Source: Macromonas nakdongensis
Lineage (GTDB): Bacteria > Pseudomonadota > Gammaproteobacteria > Burkholderiales > Burkholderiaceae_C
Assembly: GCF_002837145.1 (NCBI RefSeq)
Contig: NZ_NWMV01000041.1
Location: forward strand, 1-54,763
Length of the DNA stretch: 54,763 nt
Direction: 5' to 3'
The position numbers were made by a program, and so were the translations under genes. Under the pieces are notes generated by a model. The model ran no database searches and was not told the DNA's origin. It saw only the letters and a program-made list of their open reading frames with translations. Shown here piece by piece: positions 17,839 through 26,734 of the stretch. Every line of letters begins with the position of its first letter. Position 1 is the stretch's first letter.

Positions 17839-18651
17839 ATGTCTTACCCTGCAGATTTGACATTTTCCGAAATCGTCAAAACGCTGAAAATCATCAAAGA
17901 GTCGCTGCAAATTCGCAGCCATTATCAACTATTCAGCTGGCTACAATCGGATATCCAGCACTTCATTCCCCACGACCTGGTAATTGCGGCCTGGGGGGAT
18001 TTTTCCCTGGGCTTGGTGTGCTACGACGTGGTTTCGCCCCTGCCCGGCTTGCGTACCGAATCGTTTGACGACCGGGCCATCCAGCCTTTTTTCGTCGATC
18101 TGTTTCAGCGCTGGATGCATTGCAGCCACGCGCCGTACGCCATGACGTCGGAACATGGCTTCAAACTCAACGCCCTGCGCGATTCGGAAGCCACCGCCAT
18201 CATGCAAGGCATGCGCGCGGCCTTGGTGCACGGCATCAAGGACGAACGCGGTCGCCACGACTGTCTGTACCTGTTCATGGGCCCCCACACCACCGGGGAC
18301 GAGCGGTCGCGCGAAACCCTGCGCTACCTGCTGCCCTACATCGACACGGCCTTCCGGCAAGTGGCACACCTCCCCGACCAATACCTCGTGCCCAAACCAC
18401 CACGCCCAGCGGAGTTGAATGCCGGTGCCCAGGCCAGCGCCACCCCGTCGGACACCGGCCTCAGCAGCCGGGAACTGGACATCATGGAGTGGATCCGCAA
18501 GGGCAAGACCAACCAGGAAATTGGCCTCATCCTGGACATCAGCGCCTTCACGGTGAAAAACCACGTGCAGCGCATTTTCAAAAAGCTCGATGTGGTCAAC
18601 CGCGCCCAAGCCGTGGCCAGGATAGAAAGCCTGCGCACGGGCATGCGCTGA
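17839..18651 (+). CDS. epsA: EpsA-type LuxR-family transcriptional regulator of exopolysaccharide/XrtB locus
   Basis: This 270-residue protein matches the EpsA family that accompanies exosortase-B exopolysaccharide loci in betaproteobacteria. The N-terminal 195 residues are a sensory region of unknown ligand (HYQLFSWLQSDIQHFIPHD ... AAWGDFSLGLVCYDVVSPLPG). The C-terminal helix-turn-helix (about 208-265) reads LSSRELDIMEWIRKGKTNQE followed by IGLILDISAFTVKNHVQRIF. It is the only plus-strand gene of the locus and is convergent with the long eps gene series. Control of the eps promoters near 40.3-41.1 kb is inferred from family knowledge. Confidence 0.88.
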   Translation: MSYPADLTFSEIVKTLKIIKESLQIRSHYQLFSWLQSDIQHFIPHDLVIAAWGDFSLGLVCYDVVSPLPGLRTESFDDRAIQPFFVDLFQRWMHCSHAPYAMTSEHGFKLNALRDSEATAIMQGMRAALVHGIKDERGRHDCLYLFMGPHTTGDERSRETLRYLLPYIDTAFRQVAHLPDQYLVPKPPRPAELNAGAQASATPSDTGLSSRELDIMEWIRKGKTNQEIGLILDISAFTVKNHVQRIFKKLDVVNRAQAVARIESLRTGMR

Positions 18652-18669
18652 CGCCCGTGCGCCGCCCGC

Positions 18670-18756
18670 TCAGGGTCTGGGCACGCGCCCGTAGCGGTCC
18701 TCAAAGCGCACAATGTCGTCTTCGCCCAGGTAGCTGCCCGACTGCACCTCTATCAG
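18670..18756 (-). pseudogene. C-terminal remnant of a second manC (mannose-1-phosphate guanylyltransferase)
   Basis: The 28 codons before the stop read LIEVQSGSYLGEDDIVRFED and then RYGRVPRP, clearly homologous to the end of ManC at 21735-23183 (MIEVQSGSYLGEDDIVRLED then TYGRS). The codon just upstream is TAG where manC has GAG, and homology stops there. The last residues differ from the intact copy, so this is not a fresh duplicate but the remains of another manC allele. It marks a recombination junction between epsA and galE. Confidence 0.85.
18708..18732. repeat. 25-base direct repeat, copy 1 (other copy 21764-21788)
   Basis: The 25 bases are identical to 21764-21788, inside the 3' end of manC. 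The two copies bracket galE, vapCB and ugd. Similarity continues in both directions with mismatches. Confidence 0.85.
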
Positions 18757-18789
18757 CTACTCCTTGGTTGTCGGCCAAGCCCCAACGGG

Positions 18790-19809
18790 TCAGCGTGCGG
18801 CCGAATGGGCCTGCCAGCGCCAGGCGTCGGCGCACATCTGCTGCAAAGTGCGGCGGGCGCGCCACCCCAGCACGCGTTCGGCCAAGGTGGCATCGGCCCA
18901 ATACTGTGCCACATCGCCGGGGCGGCGGGGGCCCACCTGGTATGGCACCGGGCGGCCACTGGCCTGCTCGAAGGCGCGCACCATCTCCAGCACCGAAGCG
19001 CCCTGCCCCGTGCCCAGGTTCACCGTCAGTAGGCCGGCGTTCTGCTGCAAATGGCGCAAGGCGGCCATATGGCCTTCGGCCAAATCCATGACGTGGATGT
19101 AATCGCGCACACCCGTGCCGTCGGGCGTCGGGTAGTCGTTGCCCCACACGTTCAGGTAGGGGCGCTGCCCGGTGGCCACCTGGGCCACATAAGGCATCAG
19201 GTTGTTGGGCACGCCCTGTGGGTCTTCGCCCATCAGGCCGCTTTCGTGGGCGCCCACCGGGTTGAAGTAGCGCAAGCGCGCCACGCGCCAAAAATCGGGC
19301 TCGCTGGCCACGGCATCGGCCAGCACCTGCTCGGTCATCAGCTTGCTCCAGCCATAGGGGTTGGTGGCTGACAGCGGAAAATCCTCGCGGTAAGGCACCA
19401 CCGGCTGGTTGCCGTACACCGTGGCCGACGATGAAAACACCACCGTGCCCACCCCCGCCGCGCGCATGGCCTGCAACAGCACCAAGGTGCCCGCCACGTT
19501 GTTCTGGTAGTAGCGCAATGGCTGCGCTACTGATTCACCCACCGCCTTAAAGGCCGCAAAGTGGATCACGGCCGTCACGCCGTACTGCTCCAGCACACGC
19601 GTCACGGTGGGCAAGTCGGCCACATTGGCCTCCACACAGCGCGGGCGCTCGCCGGTGATGCGCGCCATGCGCTCCAGCACCTCGGGGCGGGCGTTGCTGA
19701 AGTCGTCCAGCAGCACGTAGGGCACGCCGGTCTGGGCCAGGGCCACCGCCGTGTGCGAGCCGATGAAGCCCGCACCACCCGTCACCAACACACAACCTTT
19801 ACTTGTCAT
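18790..19809 (-). CDS. galE: UDP-glucose 4-epimerase
   Basis: This NAD-dependent enzyme interconverts UDP-glucose and UDP-galactose, here probably supplying precursor for the exopolysaccharide. It has 339 residues. The Rossmann motif is VLVTGGAGFIGSHT, the catalytic residues sit in FSSSATVYGNQ and NPYGWSKLMTE (YxxxK), and RLRYFNPVGAHESG is the sugar-nucleotide loop. The ATG at 19809 was preferred to a TTG two codons upstream. It is the last intact gene of the minus-strand series, next to a manC remnant and downstream of a toxin-antitoxin pair. Confidence 0.95.
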   Translation of the reverse strand: MTSKGCVLVTGGAGFIGSHTAVALAQTGVPYVLLDDFSNARPEVLERMARITGERPRCVEANVADLPTVTRVLEQYGVTAVIHFAAFKAVGESVAQPLRYYQNNVAGTLVLLQAMRAAGVGTVVFSSSATVYGNQPVVPYREDFPLSATNPYGWSKLMTEQVLADAVASEPDFWRVARLRYFNPVGAHESGLMGEDPQGVPNNLMPYVAQVATGQRPYLNVWGNDYPTPDGTGVRDYIHVMDLAEGHMAALRHLQQNAGLLTVNLGTGQGASVLEMVRAFEQASGRPVPYQVGPRRPGDVAQYWADATLAERVLGWRARRTLQQMCADAWRWQAHSAAR

Positions 19810-19827
19810 TCTCAATCACTCTGTCGT

Positions 19828-20226
19828 TCAATCTGCCCACTCCTCTACCGCCAATCCGGGCACCCGGTGAAACTCCCGGGCGTTGTTCGTGACCAGGGCA
19901 CAGTCTTCGGCCAGGGCATGGGCGGCAATCAGCATGTCCATGCCACCTATGGGTTGGCCCGCCCTTTGCAAGTCAGCGCGCAAACGGGCGTAATGGTGCG
20001 TGGCCTCCACAGGCCACGGCTTGATGGTGAAACCCGCCAACCAACCCTCTACCGCAGCACTGAAGCGGGGCGAGCCCAACTTGCTGGCGCCAAAACGCAA
20101 CTCCGCCGCCACGATGGCCGAAAGCCATACCTGTGAAGGGTGTAGGCGTGCAAAGCGCTCCAACATGCTGGCGGGGTGACGCCGCAGGATGTAGCTGCAA
20201 ATATTCGTGTCCAGCGTTCGTATCAC
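19828..20226 (-). CDS. vapC: VapC-type PIN-domain ribonuclease toxin
   Basis: This 132-residue toxin of a type II toxin-antitoxin system cleaves RNA when free of antitoxin. The PIN acidic residues are seen in TLDTNICSYIL, SAIVAAELRFGASK and GGMDMLIAAHALA, and the C-terminal LVTNNAREFHRVPGLAVEEW is the family's usual end. The GTG at 20226 is chosen because GAGAGG lies eight bases upstream and relatives begin at this point; a TTG six codons earlier overlaps vapB. It stands inside the exopolysaccharide gene series, an unusual place. Confidence 0.92.
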   Translation of the reverse strand: MIRTLDTNICSYILRRHPASMLERFARLHPSQVWLSAIVAAELRFGASKLGSPRFSAAVEGWLAGFTIKPWPVEATHHYARLRADLQRAGQPIGGMDMLIAAHALAEDCALVTNNAREFHRVPGLAVEEWAD

Positions 20227-20240
20227 AGGCGCGGCCTCTC

Positions 20241-20489
20241 TCAATCCCAGTCCCGCTCTTGCGGAGGCAGATCATCCCGGTCGCCCAAAAAATCATCTGG
20301 CAGCGGTGGCGTGGCGGCATAAAAGGCCTGCAACCATGCGCCCAGGTTTTCGGGCTCTGTGACAGGCTGCACCCACAGCGCAGAACCTACCTGCTCTATG
20401 CGCACTTCTTTAGACCGCATTTGCAAACGCGCCGGTAACCGAATGGCCTGGCTGCGCCCACTCATGAACACTTTGGCTGTTATGGACAT
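20241..20489 (-). CDS. vapB: VapB-type AbrB-fold antitoxin
   Basis: This 82-residue protein starts with an AbrB/SpoVT DNA-binding fold (AKVFMSGRSQAIRLPARLQM). Its acidic, flexible C terminus (PLPDDFLGDRDDLPPQERDWD region) would wrap and block VapC. It is encoded just before vapC, 14 bases between stop and GTG. A perfect 8-base inverted repeat 18 bases before its start is a probable autoregulatory operator. Confidence 0.92.
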   Translation of the reverse strand: MSITAKVFMSGRSQAIRLPARLQMRSKEVRIEQVGSALWVQPVTEPENLGAWLQAFYAATPPLPDDFLGDRDDLPPQERDWD

Positions 20490-20506
20490 GGCAAAACCCC
20501 ATCATG

Positions 20507-20525
20507 AATATGACAACGTCATATT
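20507..20525. promoter_or_regulatory. probable VapB(C) operator
   Basis: The arms AATATGAC and GTCATATT are exact reverse complements separated by three bases. The site lies between ugd and vapB, immediately upstream of the vapB start, where AbrB-fold antitoxins bind to repress their own operon. It may overlap an AT-rich promoter. Confidence 0.6.
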
Positions 20526-20546
20526 ACAACAAGGTGTGCTTGTGCA

Positions 20547-21716
20547 TCACGCATCCCCACCAAACAAGTCGCGGGTGTACACCTTGTCCACAACATCTTG
20601 CAGTTCGTCGGTCAGGCGGTTGGCAATGATGATGTCTGCCTCTTGCTTGAAAGCGGCCAAATCGTTCACCACGCGGGAGCGGTAAAACTCCGACTCATCC
20701 AGCACGGGTTCGTACACGATCATCTCAATGCCCTTGGCCTTGATGCGCTTCATGATGCCCTGAATGCTGCTGGCGCGGAAGTTGTCGCTGCCCGCCTTCA
20801 TGATCAACCGGTACACGCCCACCACGCGCGGGTTGCGGCGCACCACATCGGCGGCCACAAAGTCTTTGCGGGTGGTGTTGGCTTCCACAATCGCGTTGAT
20901 CAGGTTCTGCGGCACGTCTTTGTAGTTGGCCAGCAGCTGCTTGGTGTCTTTGGGCAGGCAGTAGCCGCCGTAGCCAAAGCTGGGGTTGTTGTAGTGGCGG
21001 CCAATCCGCGGGTCCAGGCCCACGCCTTCAATGATCTGCCGCGTGTCCAGCCCATGGGTGGCGGCGTAGGTGTCCAGCTCGTTGAAGTAGGCCACGCGCA
21101 TGGCCAGGTAGGTGTTGGCAAACAGCTTGATGGCTTCGGCCTCGGTGCTGTCGCACAGCAGAATGGGCGCATCGGGCTTGTGGCTGGCCTGGCGCAGCGT
21201 GTCGGCAAAGCGCTGGGCGCGTTCGCTGCGTTCGCCCACCACAATGCGGCTGGGGTACAGGTTGTCGTGCAGGGCCTTGCCCTCGCGCAAAAACTCCGGC
21301 GAAAACACCAGGTTCTGCGTGCCCAGGTAGCCACTCAACTTGGCGGTAAAGCCCACCGGCACGGTCGACTTGATGACGATCAGCGCCTGCGGGTTCAGGT
21401 CCACCACATCGGCCACCACCGCTTCCACCGAACGGGTGTTGAAGTAGTTGGTTTCGGGGTCGTAGTCGGTGGGGGTGGCCACAATCACCACATCGGCGCC
21501 TTGGTAGGCCAGCGCTTTGTCCAGCGTGGCCACCAAGTTCAGCGGCTCGTGGGCCAGGGCATGTTCAATGTCGGCATCCACAATGGGCGAGCGCCCGTTT
21601 TGCAGCATGGCCACCTTGTCGGCCGAAATGTCCAGCGCCACCACTTTGTGATGGCGGGCCAGCAATACCGCGTTAGACAGGCCTACGTAGCCTGTGCCTG
21701 CAATGGCGATTTTCAT
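20547..21716 (-). CDS. ugd: UDP-glucose 6-dehydrogenase
   Basis: This enzyme oxidises UDP-glucose to UDP-glucuronate with two NAD, giving the acidic sugar of the polymer. It has 389 residues, the length of the short E. coli-type Ugd. [20 protein letters not shown] is the NAD fold, [20 protein letters not shown] and the catalytic Cys motif [14 protein letters not shown] are conserved. AGAGGGAG precedes the ATG. It follows manC by 18 bases and is therefore probably in one transcript with it. Confidence 0.96.
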   Translation of the reverse strand: MKIAIAGTGYVGLSNAVLLARHHKVVALDISADKVAMLQNGRSPIVDADIEHALAHEPLNLVATLDKALAYQGADVVIVATPTDYDPETNYFNTRSVEAVVADVVDLNPQALIVIKSTVPVGFTAKLSGYLGTQNLVFSPEFLREGKALHDNLYPSRIVVGERSERAQRFADTLRQASHKPDAPILLCDSTEAEAIKLFANTYLAMRVAYFNELDTYAATHGLDTRQIIEGVGLDPRIGRHYNNPSFGYGGYCLPKDTKQLLANYKDVPQNLINAIVEANTTRKDFVAADVVRRNPRVVGVYRLIMKAGSDNFRASSIQGIMKRIKAKGIEMIVYEPVLDESEFYRSRVVNDLAAFKQEADIIIANRLTDELQDVVDKVYTRDLFGGDA

Positions 21717-21734
21717 GATGACTCCCTCTTGATT

Positions 21735-23183
21735 TCAGCTTCGGCCGTACGTGTCTTCCAACCGCACAATGTCGTCTTCGCCCAGGTAACTGCCGGACTG
21801 CACTTCAATCATCTCCAGCTCCAGCTTGCCGGGGTTGTGCAGGCGGTGCACCGCACCAATCGGGATGTAGGTGCTCTGGTTTTCTGAAAGCAAGAACACC
21901 TTGTCGCCGTTGGTCACTTCGGCGGTGCCTTGCACCACGATCCAGTGCTCAGCGCGGTGGTGGTGCATTTGCAGGCTCAGGCTGGCGCCGGGTTTCACGC
22001 CAATGCGCTTGACCTGGAAGCGTTCGCCCAGGTCGATGCTGTCGTACCAGCCCCAGGGCCGGGCCACACGGCGGTGCAGCGTGGCTTGTGGCAGTTGGGC
22101 TTGTTCCAAGTGGGCCACCACGTCTTTCACCTGCTCTGCATGATCGCGGTTGGCCACCAGCAGGGCGTCGGGGGTGTCGATGATGAGCAGGTCTTGCGTG
22201 CCCAGGGCCACCACGGTGCGATCGGGCGCGTGGATGAAGGTGTTGCGGGCCTGCAAGGCATGGCCTTGGCCGGCAATGCGGTTGCCTTGGTCGTCGGCAG
22301 GGGTCAGGTCGGCCACGGCGTTCCAGCTGCCCACGTCGCTCCATTGGCCCACAAAGGGCACCACGGCCACGTCGGCATGGTGTTCCATGACGGCGTAGTC
22401 AATGCTTTGCGAACGGCAGGCCAGGAAGGCTTCTTTCTGCGGGCGCACAAAGTGCAAGCCGTTGCCTGGCGGCGTTTCGGTGACTGCGCCGGCCATGGCG
22501 GCCTGGCAGCTGGCCAGAATGTCGGCCGCGTGGGTGCCCAGTGCGGCCAGCAACACGCTGGCGCGGGCCAGGAAGATGCCGGCGTTCCACAGCACGTTGC
22601 CTTGCAGCAGCAGGGCTTGGGCGGCAGCGGCCTGTGGCTTTTCAATGAAGCGGGCCACGGTGCGGCTGCCATCGGTGCGGGCAGCGCCTTGCTCGATGTA
22701 GCCATAAGCCGTGCTGGGGAAGCTGGGCAGCACGCCAAAGGTGACTATTGAGCCCGCTTCTGCTGCTGGCACGCCCTGCTGCACCATGGCAGCGAAGGCG
22801 GCAGCGTCAGGAATGTGGTGGTCGGCCGGGCAAAACAGCAGCAGTGGGTCAGCGCCCTGTGCCGCGTTAGCACTGGCGTGGATAGCGGCCAGGGCCATGG
22901 CGGCAGCGGTGTTGCGGCCTGCGGGCTCCAGCAGCAAGTCACCGCGCAGGCCAGCGGCCTTCAGGTCGTCGGCCACCAGAAAGCGGTGGTCTTCAGCGGC
23001 CACGCACAGGGACGCACCACCCACCAGCGCCAACCGCTCGGCCGTCAGGCGCAGCAGGCTTTTGTTACCAATCAGTGGCACAAACTGCTTGGGGTAGCTC
23101 TTGCGGCTCAGCGGCCACAGGCGGGTGCCGGAGCCGCCGCAGAGGATGATTGGAGTGAGATAAGTTGCAAAAGGGTAATTCAT
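21735..23183 (-). CDS. manC: mannose-1-phosphate guanylyltransferase / mannose-6-phosphate isomerase
   Basis: This bifunctional enzyme makes mannose 6-phosphate from fructose 6-phosphate and GDP-mannose from mannose 1-phosphate. It has 482 residues, typical of the fused type. The nucleotidyltransferase domain starts ILCGGSGTRLWPLSRKSYPK, with FIEKP and VPFVGQWSDVGSWNA loops. The C-terminal cupin (about 345-482) includes RPWGWYDSIDLGERFQVKRI and LQMHHHRAEHWIVVQGTAEV. No phosphomannomutase gene is in the window, so that step must come from elsewhere. Its 3' end is repeated in the remnant at 18670-18756. Confidence 0.96.
   Translation of the reverse strand: MNYPFATYLTPIILCGGSGTRLWPLSRKSYPKQFVPLIGNKSLLRLTAERLALVGGASLCVAAEDHRFLVADDLKAAGLRGDLLLEPAGRNTAAAMALAAIHASANAAQGADPLLLFCPADHHIPDAAAFAAMVQQGVPAAEAGSIVTFGVLPSFPSTAYGYIEQGAARTDGSRTVARFIEKPQAAAAQALLLQGNVLWNAGIFLARASVLLAALGTHAADILASCQAAMAGAVTETPPGNGLHFVRPQKEAFLACRSQSIDYAVMEHHADVAVVPFVGQWSDVGSWNAVADLTPADDQGNRIAGQGHALQARNTFIHAPDRTVVALGTQDLLIIDTPDALLVANRDHAEQVKDVVAHLEQAQLPQATLHRRVARPWGWYDSIDLGERFQVKRIGVKPGASLSLQMHHHRAEHWIVVQGTAEVTNGDKVFLLSENQSTYIPIGAVHRLHNPGKLELEMIEVQSGSYLGEDDIVRLEDTYGRS
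21764..21788. repeat. 25-base direct repeat, copy 2 (other copy 18708-18732)
   Basis: This copy codes for part of the ManC C terminus (around SYLGEDDIVR). It is identical over 25 bases to the manC remnant beyond galE. Confidence 0.85.
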
Positions 23184-23275
23184 GAACTATAAGCCTTCAA
23201 TAGGTAGAGTGAAATGCAAAGTCTATTTCATCAAAGACAACACAAAATCTAACGCTGAGCATTGCCCCGCACAAT

Positions 23276-24304
23276 CTACTTAGCCAAGCGCTCTCGAATT
23301 TTTGTCATCTGTGGTCTATCCCTACCACCGATAGGCTCCATCGATAATTCATATGTCGGACGCCATCCACCACCTGCCCAAACAAACCAGTCTAAACACG
23401 CAGCATCGGCCAAATCCAAGAATCGTTCCTGCGCCTCTATCCAACGTGGATCATCCATAGGCACGCCGAACTCACCGATCGCCCCCTTTTGACCAGTACG
23501 TCGCAGCCAATCCAAGAACGGCTGCAATCGCTGCTCTGCCCGCAATGCCATATTAACATTACCCACTGGGTTGCGATAACGGCCGCTGAAATCGTCGTCA
23601 AAATAGGTATGAGCCTCATAGACCACCTTTTTAGCAATATCTGAAACAAACGTTTCAGGATTAACTACTGGCCACCTCTGAGAATTACTCCAACTTTCCC
23701 CGGCGACATAAATCCAACGATCCATATCGACCGAGCGAACACCATCGACCCCCGCTTGCGCCACCTTATGCCAGTAGCCTTGCGTATCGTGTGGCTCATT
23801 CATCAAACCAAAGGCGTAAACGGCTCTTTTGTTCTTCATAACCTTCGCTATACGAGCCCAGACATCTCCAAAGGCATCTGCTGGTACATCAGGGGTACCA
23901 ACAATCTTCTTTTGGTAGCGGCCATAGTTGTGCAAGTCGATTAAAACTCTCATGCCCTGCAATTCAGCTGCATCAAGAAAATCAAAAACACGTATCAAAT
24001 AACGAAGATTGAGCTCCCCAAACAGCACCGGCTGAAGAGCCTCCCATGCCAAAGGTAGGCGAATTGCATTCATTCCGACACTTCGGTAATAAGCAATATG
24101 ATCTGGCATCGGAAAGACCAAATCAGGCGCCCCCTTATACCATCCGGAGGGCAGCGGCACCAAATTAATGCCTCGCATCTGAGACTCGCACGTTGGCGCG
24201 GCCCATACTTTCGACACAAAACAAATAAAAGCCAGAAATAAGAGATTTAGAGAAAGTCTTATAAATCCAGGCCACTCCCAACCAAGGAAATTATGATCTT
24301 TCAT
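23276..24304 (-). CDS. secreted GH5 glycoside hydrolase (cellulase-like)
   Basis: This 342-residue protein has an N-terminal hydrophobic segment (FIRLSLNLLFLAFICFVSKVWA) that would send it across the inner membrane. A glycoside hydrolase family 5 barrel follows. The acid/base Glu lies in VYAFGLMNEPHDTQGYW and the nucleophile Glu in KGAIGEFGVPMDD; VLIDLHNYGRY and EAHTYFDDDFSG are also typical. It likely trims or releases the polymer made by the surrounding genes. The gene is AT-rich relative to the chromosome, overlaps the flippase gene by 14 bases and probably arrived with it. Confidence 0.9.
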   Translation of the reverse strand: MKDHNFLGWEWPGFIRLSLNLLFLAFICFVSKVWAAPTCESQMRGINLVPLPSGWYKGAPDLVFPMPDHIAYYRSVGMNAIRLPLAWEALQPVLFGELNLRYLIRVFDFLDAAELQGMRVLIDLHNYGRYQKKIVGTPDVPADAFGDVWARIAKVMKNKRAVYAFGLMNEPHDTQGYWHKVAQAGVDGVRSVDMDRWIYVAGESWSNSQRWPVVNPETFVSDIAKKVVYEAHTYFDDDFSGRYRNPVGNVNMALRAEQRLQPFLDWLRRTGQKGAIGEFGVPMDDPRWIEAQERFLDLADAACLDWFVWAGGGWRPTYELSMEPIGGRDRPQMTKIRERLAK

Positions 24305-25544
24305 TTGCGGCGCCTGATTTCAAGTAAGATTTCAAAATAGCTAAAATTACGGAAATTGCTACGCACTCCCCAACTATCACAGACGCAATAAGCCATGACG
24401 ACCATTCCAGCACAGATGCCGAAACAACAATCAACATCGAAACCACAGCGCCGTAAATAGTCCCTGCCGTCAACTCACGGAAACGACGCAAAGACTGAAC
24501 ACCAACGCTTAGGCAAGAACGGACCTGAAACACGAAGTTGGCCAGACCCCAGCCTGCAACGATATAACCCATGCTCTGATATTTGTCACCGAACACAATG
24601 CCTGAAAGGTAAGGCCAGAACCAATAAAGGCCAATCAGGAAAACAACGTTGAAAACCACGAAAGCAGCTATAGCATGGCCAAGTATGGTTTTAAAGCGAG
24701 GCAAGTCGCCGTTACCGAAATCGCGAGCCAGCTGGGGCCGTGCCACCCTGGCCCATGCACTGGTCAAAAGGTTCAATGGCCCAAAAAATATGCGCCCAGC
24801 CTGGAGGTGTGCCACCGTGGTGGGCCCAAAATATGCAGCGGCTATGAACAAGTACCCCCGGTTCTGAATGTCGGTGGTGATCACACCCAGCAAGCTCCAG
24901 CGAATCTCGTGCGCCTGGCTCCCAAACACAGACCGAATTTCACCTAGCAAAGACGTCAACGATGGCATGGCGCGTGGCCAGAGGTACACAAGCACCGATA
25001 CCAGACCCCAGCCGCTGAGGACCAGCAGCACAGCCGGCACCGATTGCAACGCAGGGTATCCGCCGAACCAGAAGACCGCAAGCGTGAGCACTGACAACAG
25101 CACGTAGGCCACATCCACAGCCAGCAAAGCTTTAAGGTCGCCATCCACCGCCAGCAGGGCACGGTGGTACTCCCGCAGGAATTGCGAGGCAATGTACAGA
25201 CCTGCGGCCACCGCTAGATCCGCCTGTGACGCATCCAGCCACAGCCACAGACCACCGGTGGCTCCGCATAACAGCAGCAGCGTCAACGCTGCATTGCTGG
25301 CAGTGAAAACGCGGCGCAGTAGTGCCTTCTCCTCCGCCGAAGCCACCACCGGCATGTGCACCGCCAGCGGGGTGTTGATCAGTGCGTTTTGCAGCATAAC
25401 TGCTAGCAGAGCTGCCGCCAACACAACGGCGAACACGCCAAAGTCCTCCGGCGACCAAAGGCGGATCAGATACAGGTTCAGGGCGAAGTTGAATGCGGAA
25501 ATGATCGCTTGATCGAGAACAGATAAGGCAACCTTAGATCTCAT
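24291..25544 (-). CDS. Wzx-type lipid-linked oligosaccharide flippase
   Basis: This 417-residue protein is almost entirely hydrophobic, with about 12 to 14 membrane segments (SAFNFALNLYLIRLWSPEDFG at the start is typical of the polysaccharide-export MATE-like group). It would move the undecaprenyl-linked repeat unit across the inner membrane for polymerisation. The N-terminal two thirds are GC-rich like the chromosome, while the last part (about 24291-24640) is clearly more AT-rich, like the GH5 gene after it. The start at 25544 has only a weak GGA site. Family assignment is by topology and context. Confidence 0.85.
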   Translation of the reverse strand: MRSKVALSVLDQAIISAFNFALNLYLIRLWSPEDFGVFAVVLAAALLAVMLQNALINTPLAVHMPVVASAEEKALLRRVFTASNAALTLLLLCGATGGLWLWLDASQADLAVAAGLYIASQFLREYHRALLAVDGDLKALLAVDVAYVLLSVLTLAVFWFGGYPALQSVPAVLLVLSGWGLVSVLVYLWPRAMPSLTSLLGEIRSVFGSQAHEIRWSLLGVITTDIQNRGYLFIAAAYFGPTTVAHLQAGRIFFGPLNLLTSAWARVARPQLARDFGNGDLPRFKTILGHAIAAFVVFNVVFLIGLYWFWPYLSGIVFGDKYQSMGYIVAGWGLANFVFQVRSCLSVGVQSLRRFRELTAGTIYGAVVSMLIVVSASVLEWSSWLIASVIVGECVAISVILAILKSYLKSGAANERS

Positions 25545-25597
25545 AGAAATTCCAGAGATCTTTCAACTCGTCAATCACACAAAAATCAACACTCATC

Positions 25598-26701
25598 TCA
25601 AGCAGCCCTACCTACAGAGCGCACACGAGAGACCAAATAATCCTCAATACGAGCCAACACCTTTTTCAACTTCAATGCTGGCTTCTCAACACAATGCCAT
25701 GAGAATGCCGCAAACATAACCACAACAGCTAGGGAAAATATCGTATTCAAGTACCAATGACGCGCCCACGGCACAACATCCATCAAAGCCTGCTGCACAA
25801 CAAACCCATAAAGAAACACCCCATAGGAATAATCAGCACCATCTATCAATCGTATCCGACGGAAATTTGTTAACCCAATATACACACAAGAATATCCCAC
25901 AAAGCATTGAGCCAAATAGTCACCACCAGGAACGTACGCAAGCAGAATAACTGACACCGCCAAGGAAAGCCAAAAGAGTGAAGCACTAAACACAATTTGA
26001 TCTCTATACATATAAATAGAGACACCCACCAAAAAACTAACCACAAGCAAAGTTCCAGATACTGGTCCGCTAGGCATCAGGCTAAGCGTACCTTCAGAGT
26101 ATCGAAAAGCAAAGTGCCCAATAGACAGAACTAAGGCAGCGAGAGGATAAACAATCTTCCATCGGCGCCCTCCCATCAAAACAAGAACCAACAGAGATAC
26201 GTAGCAAAATAACTCAAAAGGCACGGTCCAAAGCTGACTATTGACAGTAGCAGGCTGAGGATTAGACTCAAAAACACCTGGCAAAGCATAAGAAATATGC
26301 CCCGTAGCATTTAGCAAGTATCGATGAAATACCGGACTTGAGAAATACTCACCCAATGAAACTGTCGTCAGCAACGGTCCAACGATTAGCGCAGCCAACA
26401 AAACCTCTACAACCAGAGCAGGATAGATACGAATGACGCGCAGACCAAGAAACATCCCAATCGTGCGAGTCCGAAGCAGGCTTCCTGCCACCAAGAATCC
26501 ACTTAGAGCAAAAAACATAGGCAAAATGAGGCGAACCCCACCTCTTGCCTCTGACTGGAAAAATGCCTTATCAGCTTCAAGCCCGTAGCTCGTCCCAATC
26601 GAGTGAACAACTACAACCATAATCGAGAGGACGATCCGCATATAGTCAAATCCGGATGGCCGCCCTGATGTATCCACTAATCTCTGTCCAATTGAGTACA
26701 T
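25598..26701 (-). CDS. acyltransferase family 3 membrane protein
   Basis: This 367-residue membrane protein belongs to the acyltransferase-3 family that adds acetyl or other acyl groups to surface sugars. The family start is SGFDYMRIVLSIMVVVVHSI, with the catalytic His, followed by MFFALSGFLVAGSLL and RVIRIYPALVVEVLL. About ten membrane segments are visible. AGGGA at good spacing supports the ATG at 26701. The gene is strongly AT-rich, unlike its neighbours, which points to transfer. It probably decorates the repeat unit. Confidence 0.9.
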   Translation of the reverse strand: MYSIGQRLVDTSGRPSGFDYMRIVLSIMVVVVHSIGTSYGLEADKAFFQSEARGGVRLILPMFFALSGFLVAGSLLRTRTIGMFLGLRVIRIYPALVVEVLLAALIVGPLLTTVSLGEYFSSPVFHRYLLNATGHISYALPGVFESNPQPATVNSQLWTVPFELFCYVSLLVLVLMGGRRWKIVYPLAALVLSIGHFAFRYSEGTLSLMPSGPVSGTLLVVSFLVGVSIYMYRDQIVFSASLFWLSLAVSVILLAYVPGGDYLAQCFVGYSCVYIGLTNFRRIRLIDGADYSYGVFLYGFVVQQALMDVVPWARHWYLNTIFSLAVVVMFAAFSWHCVEKPALKLKKVLARIEDYLVSRVRSVGRAA

Positions 26702-26734
26702 TTTAATCCCTAAAAATATTCGCCAAATACACAA

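Noticed and set aside
18757-18789. Longer open frame continuing galE into the manC remnant
   Set aside because: The galE stop at 18790-18792 is in frame, and the remnant is in its own frame with a stop codon (TAG) at the junction.
23184-23275. Gap between manC and the GH5 gene as a place for a small RNA or insertion footprint
   Set aside because: It is AT-rich but has no convincing hairpin, target duplication or open frame.
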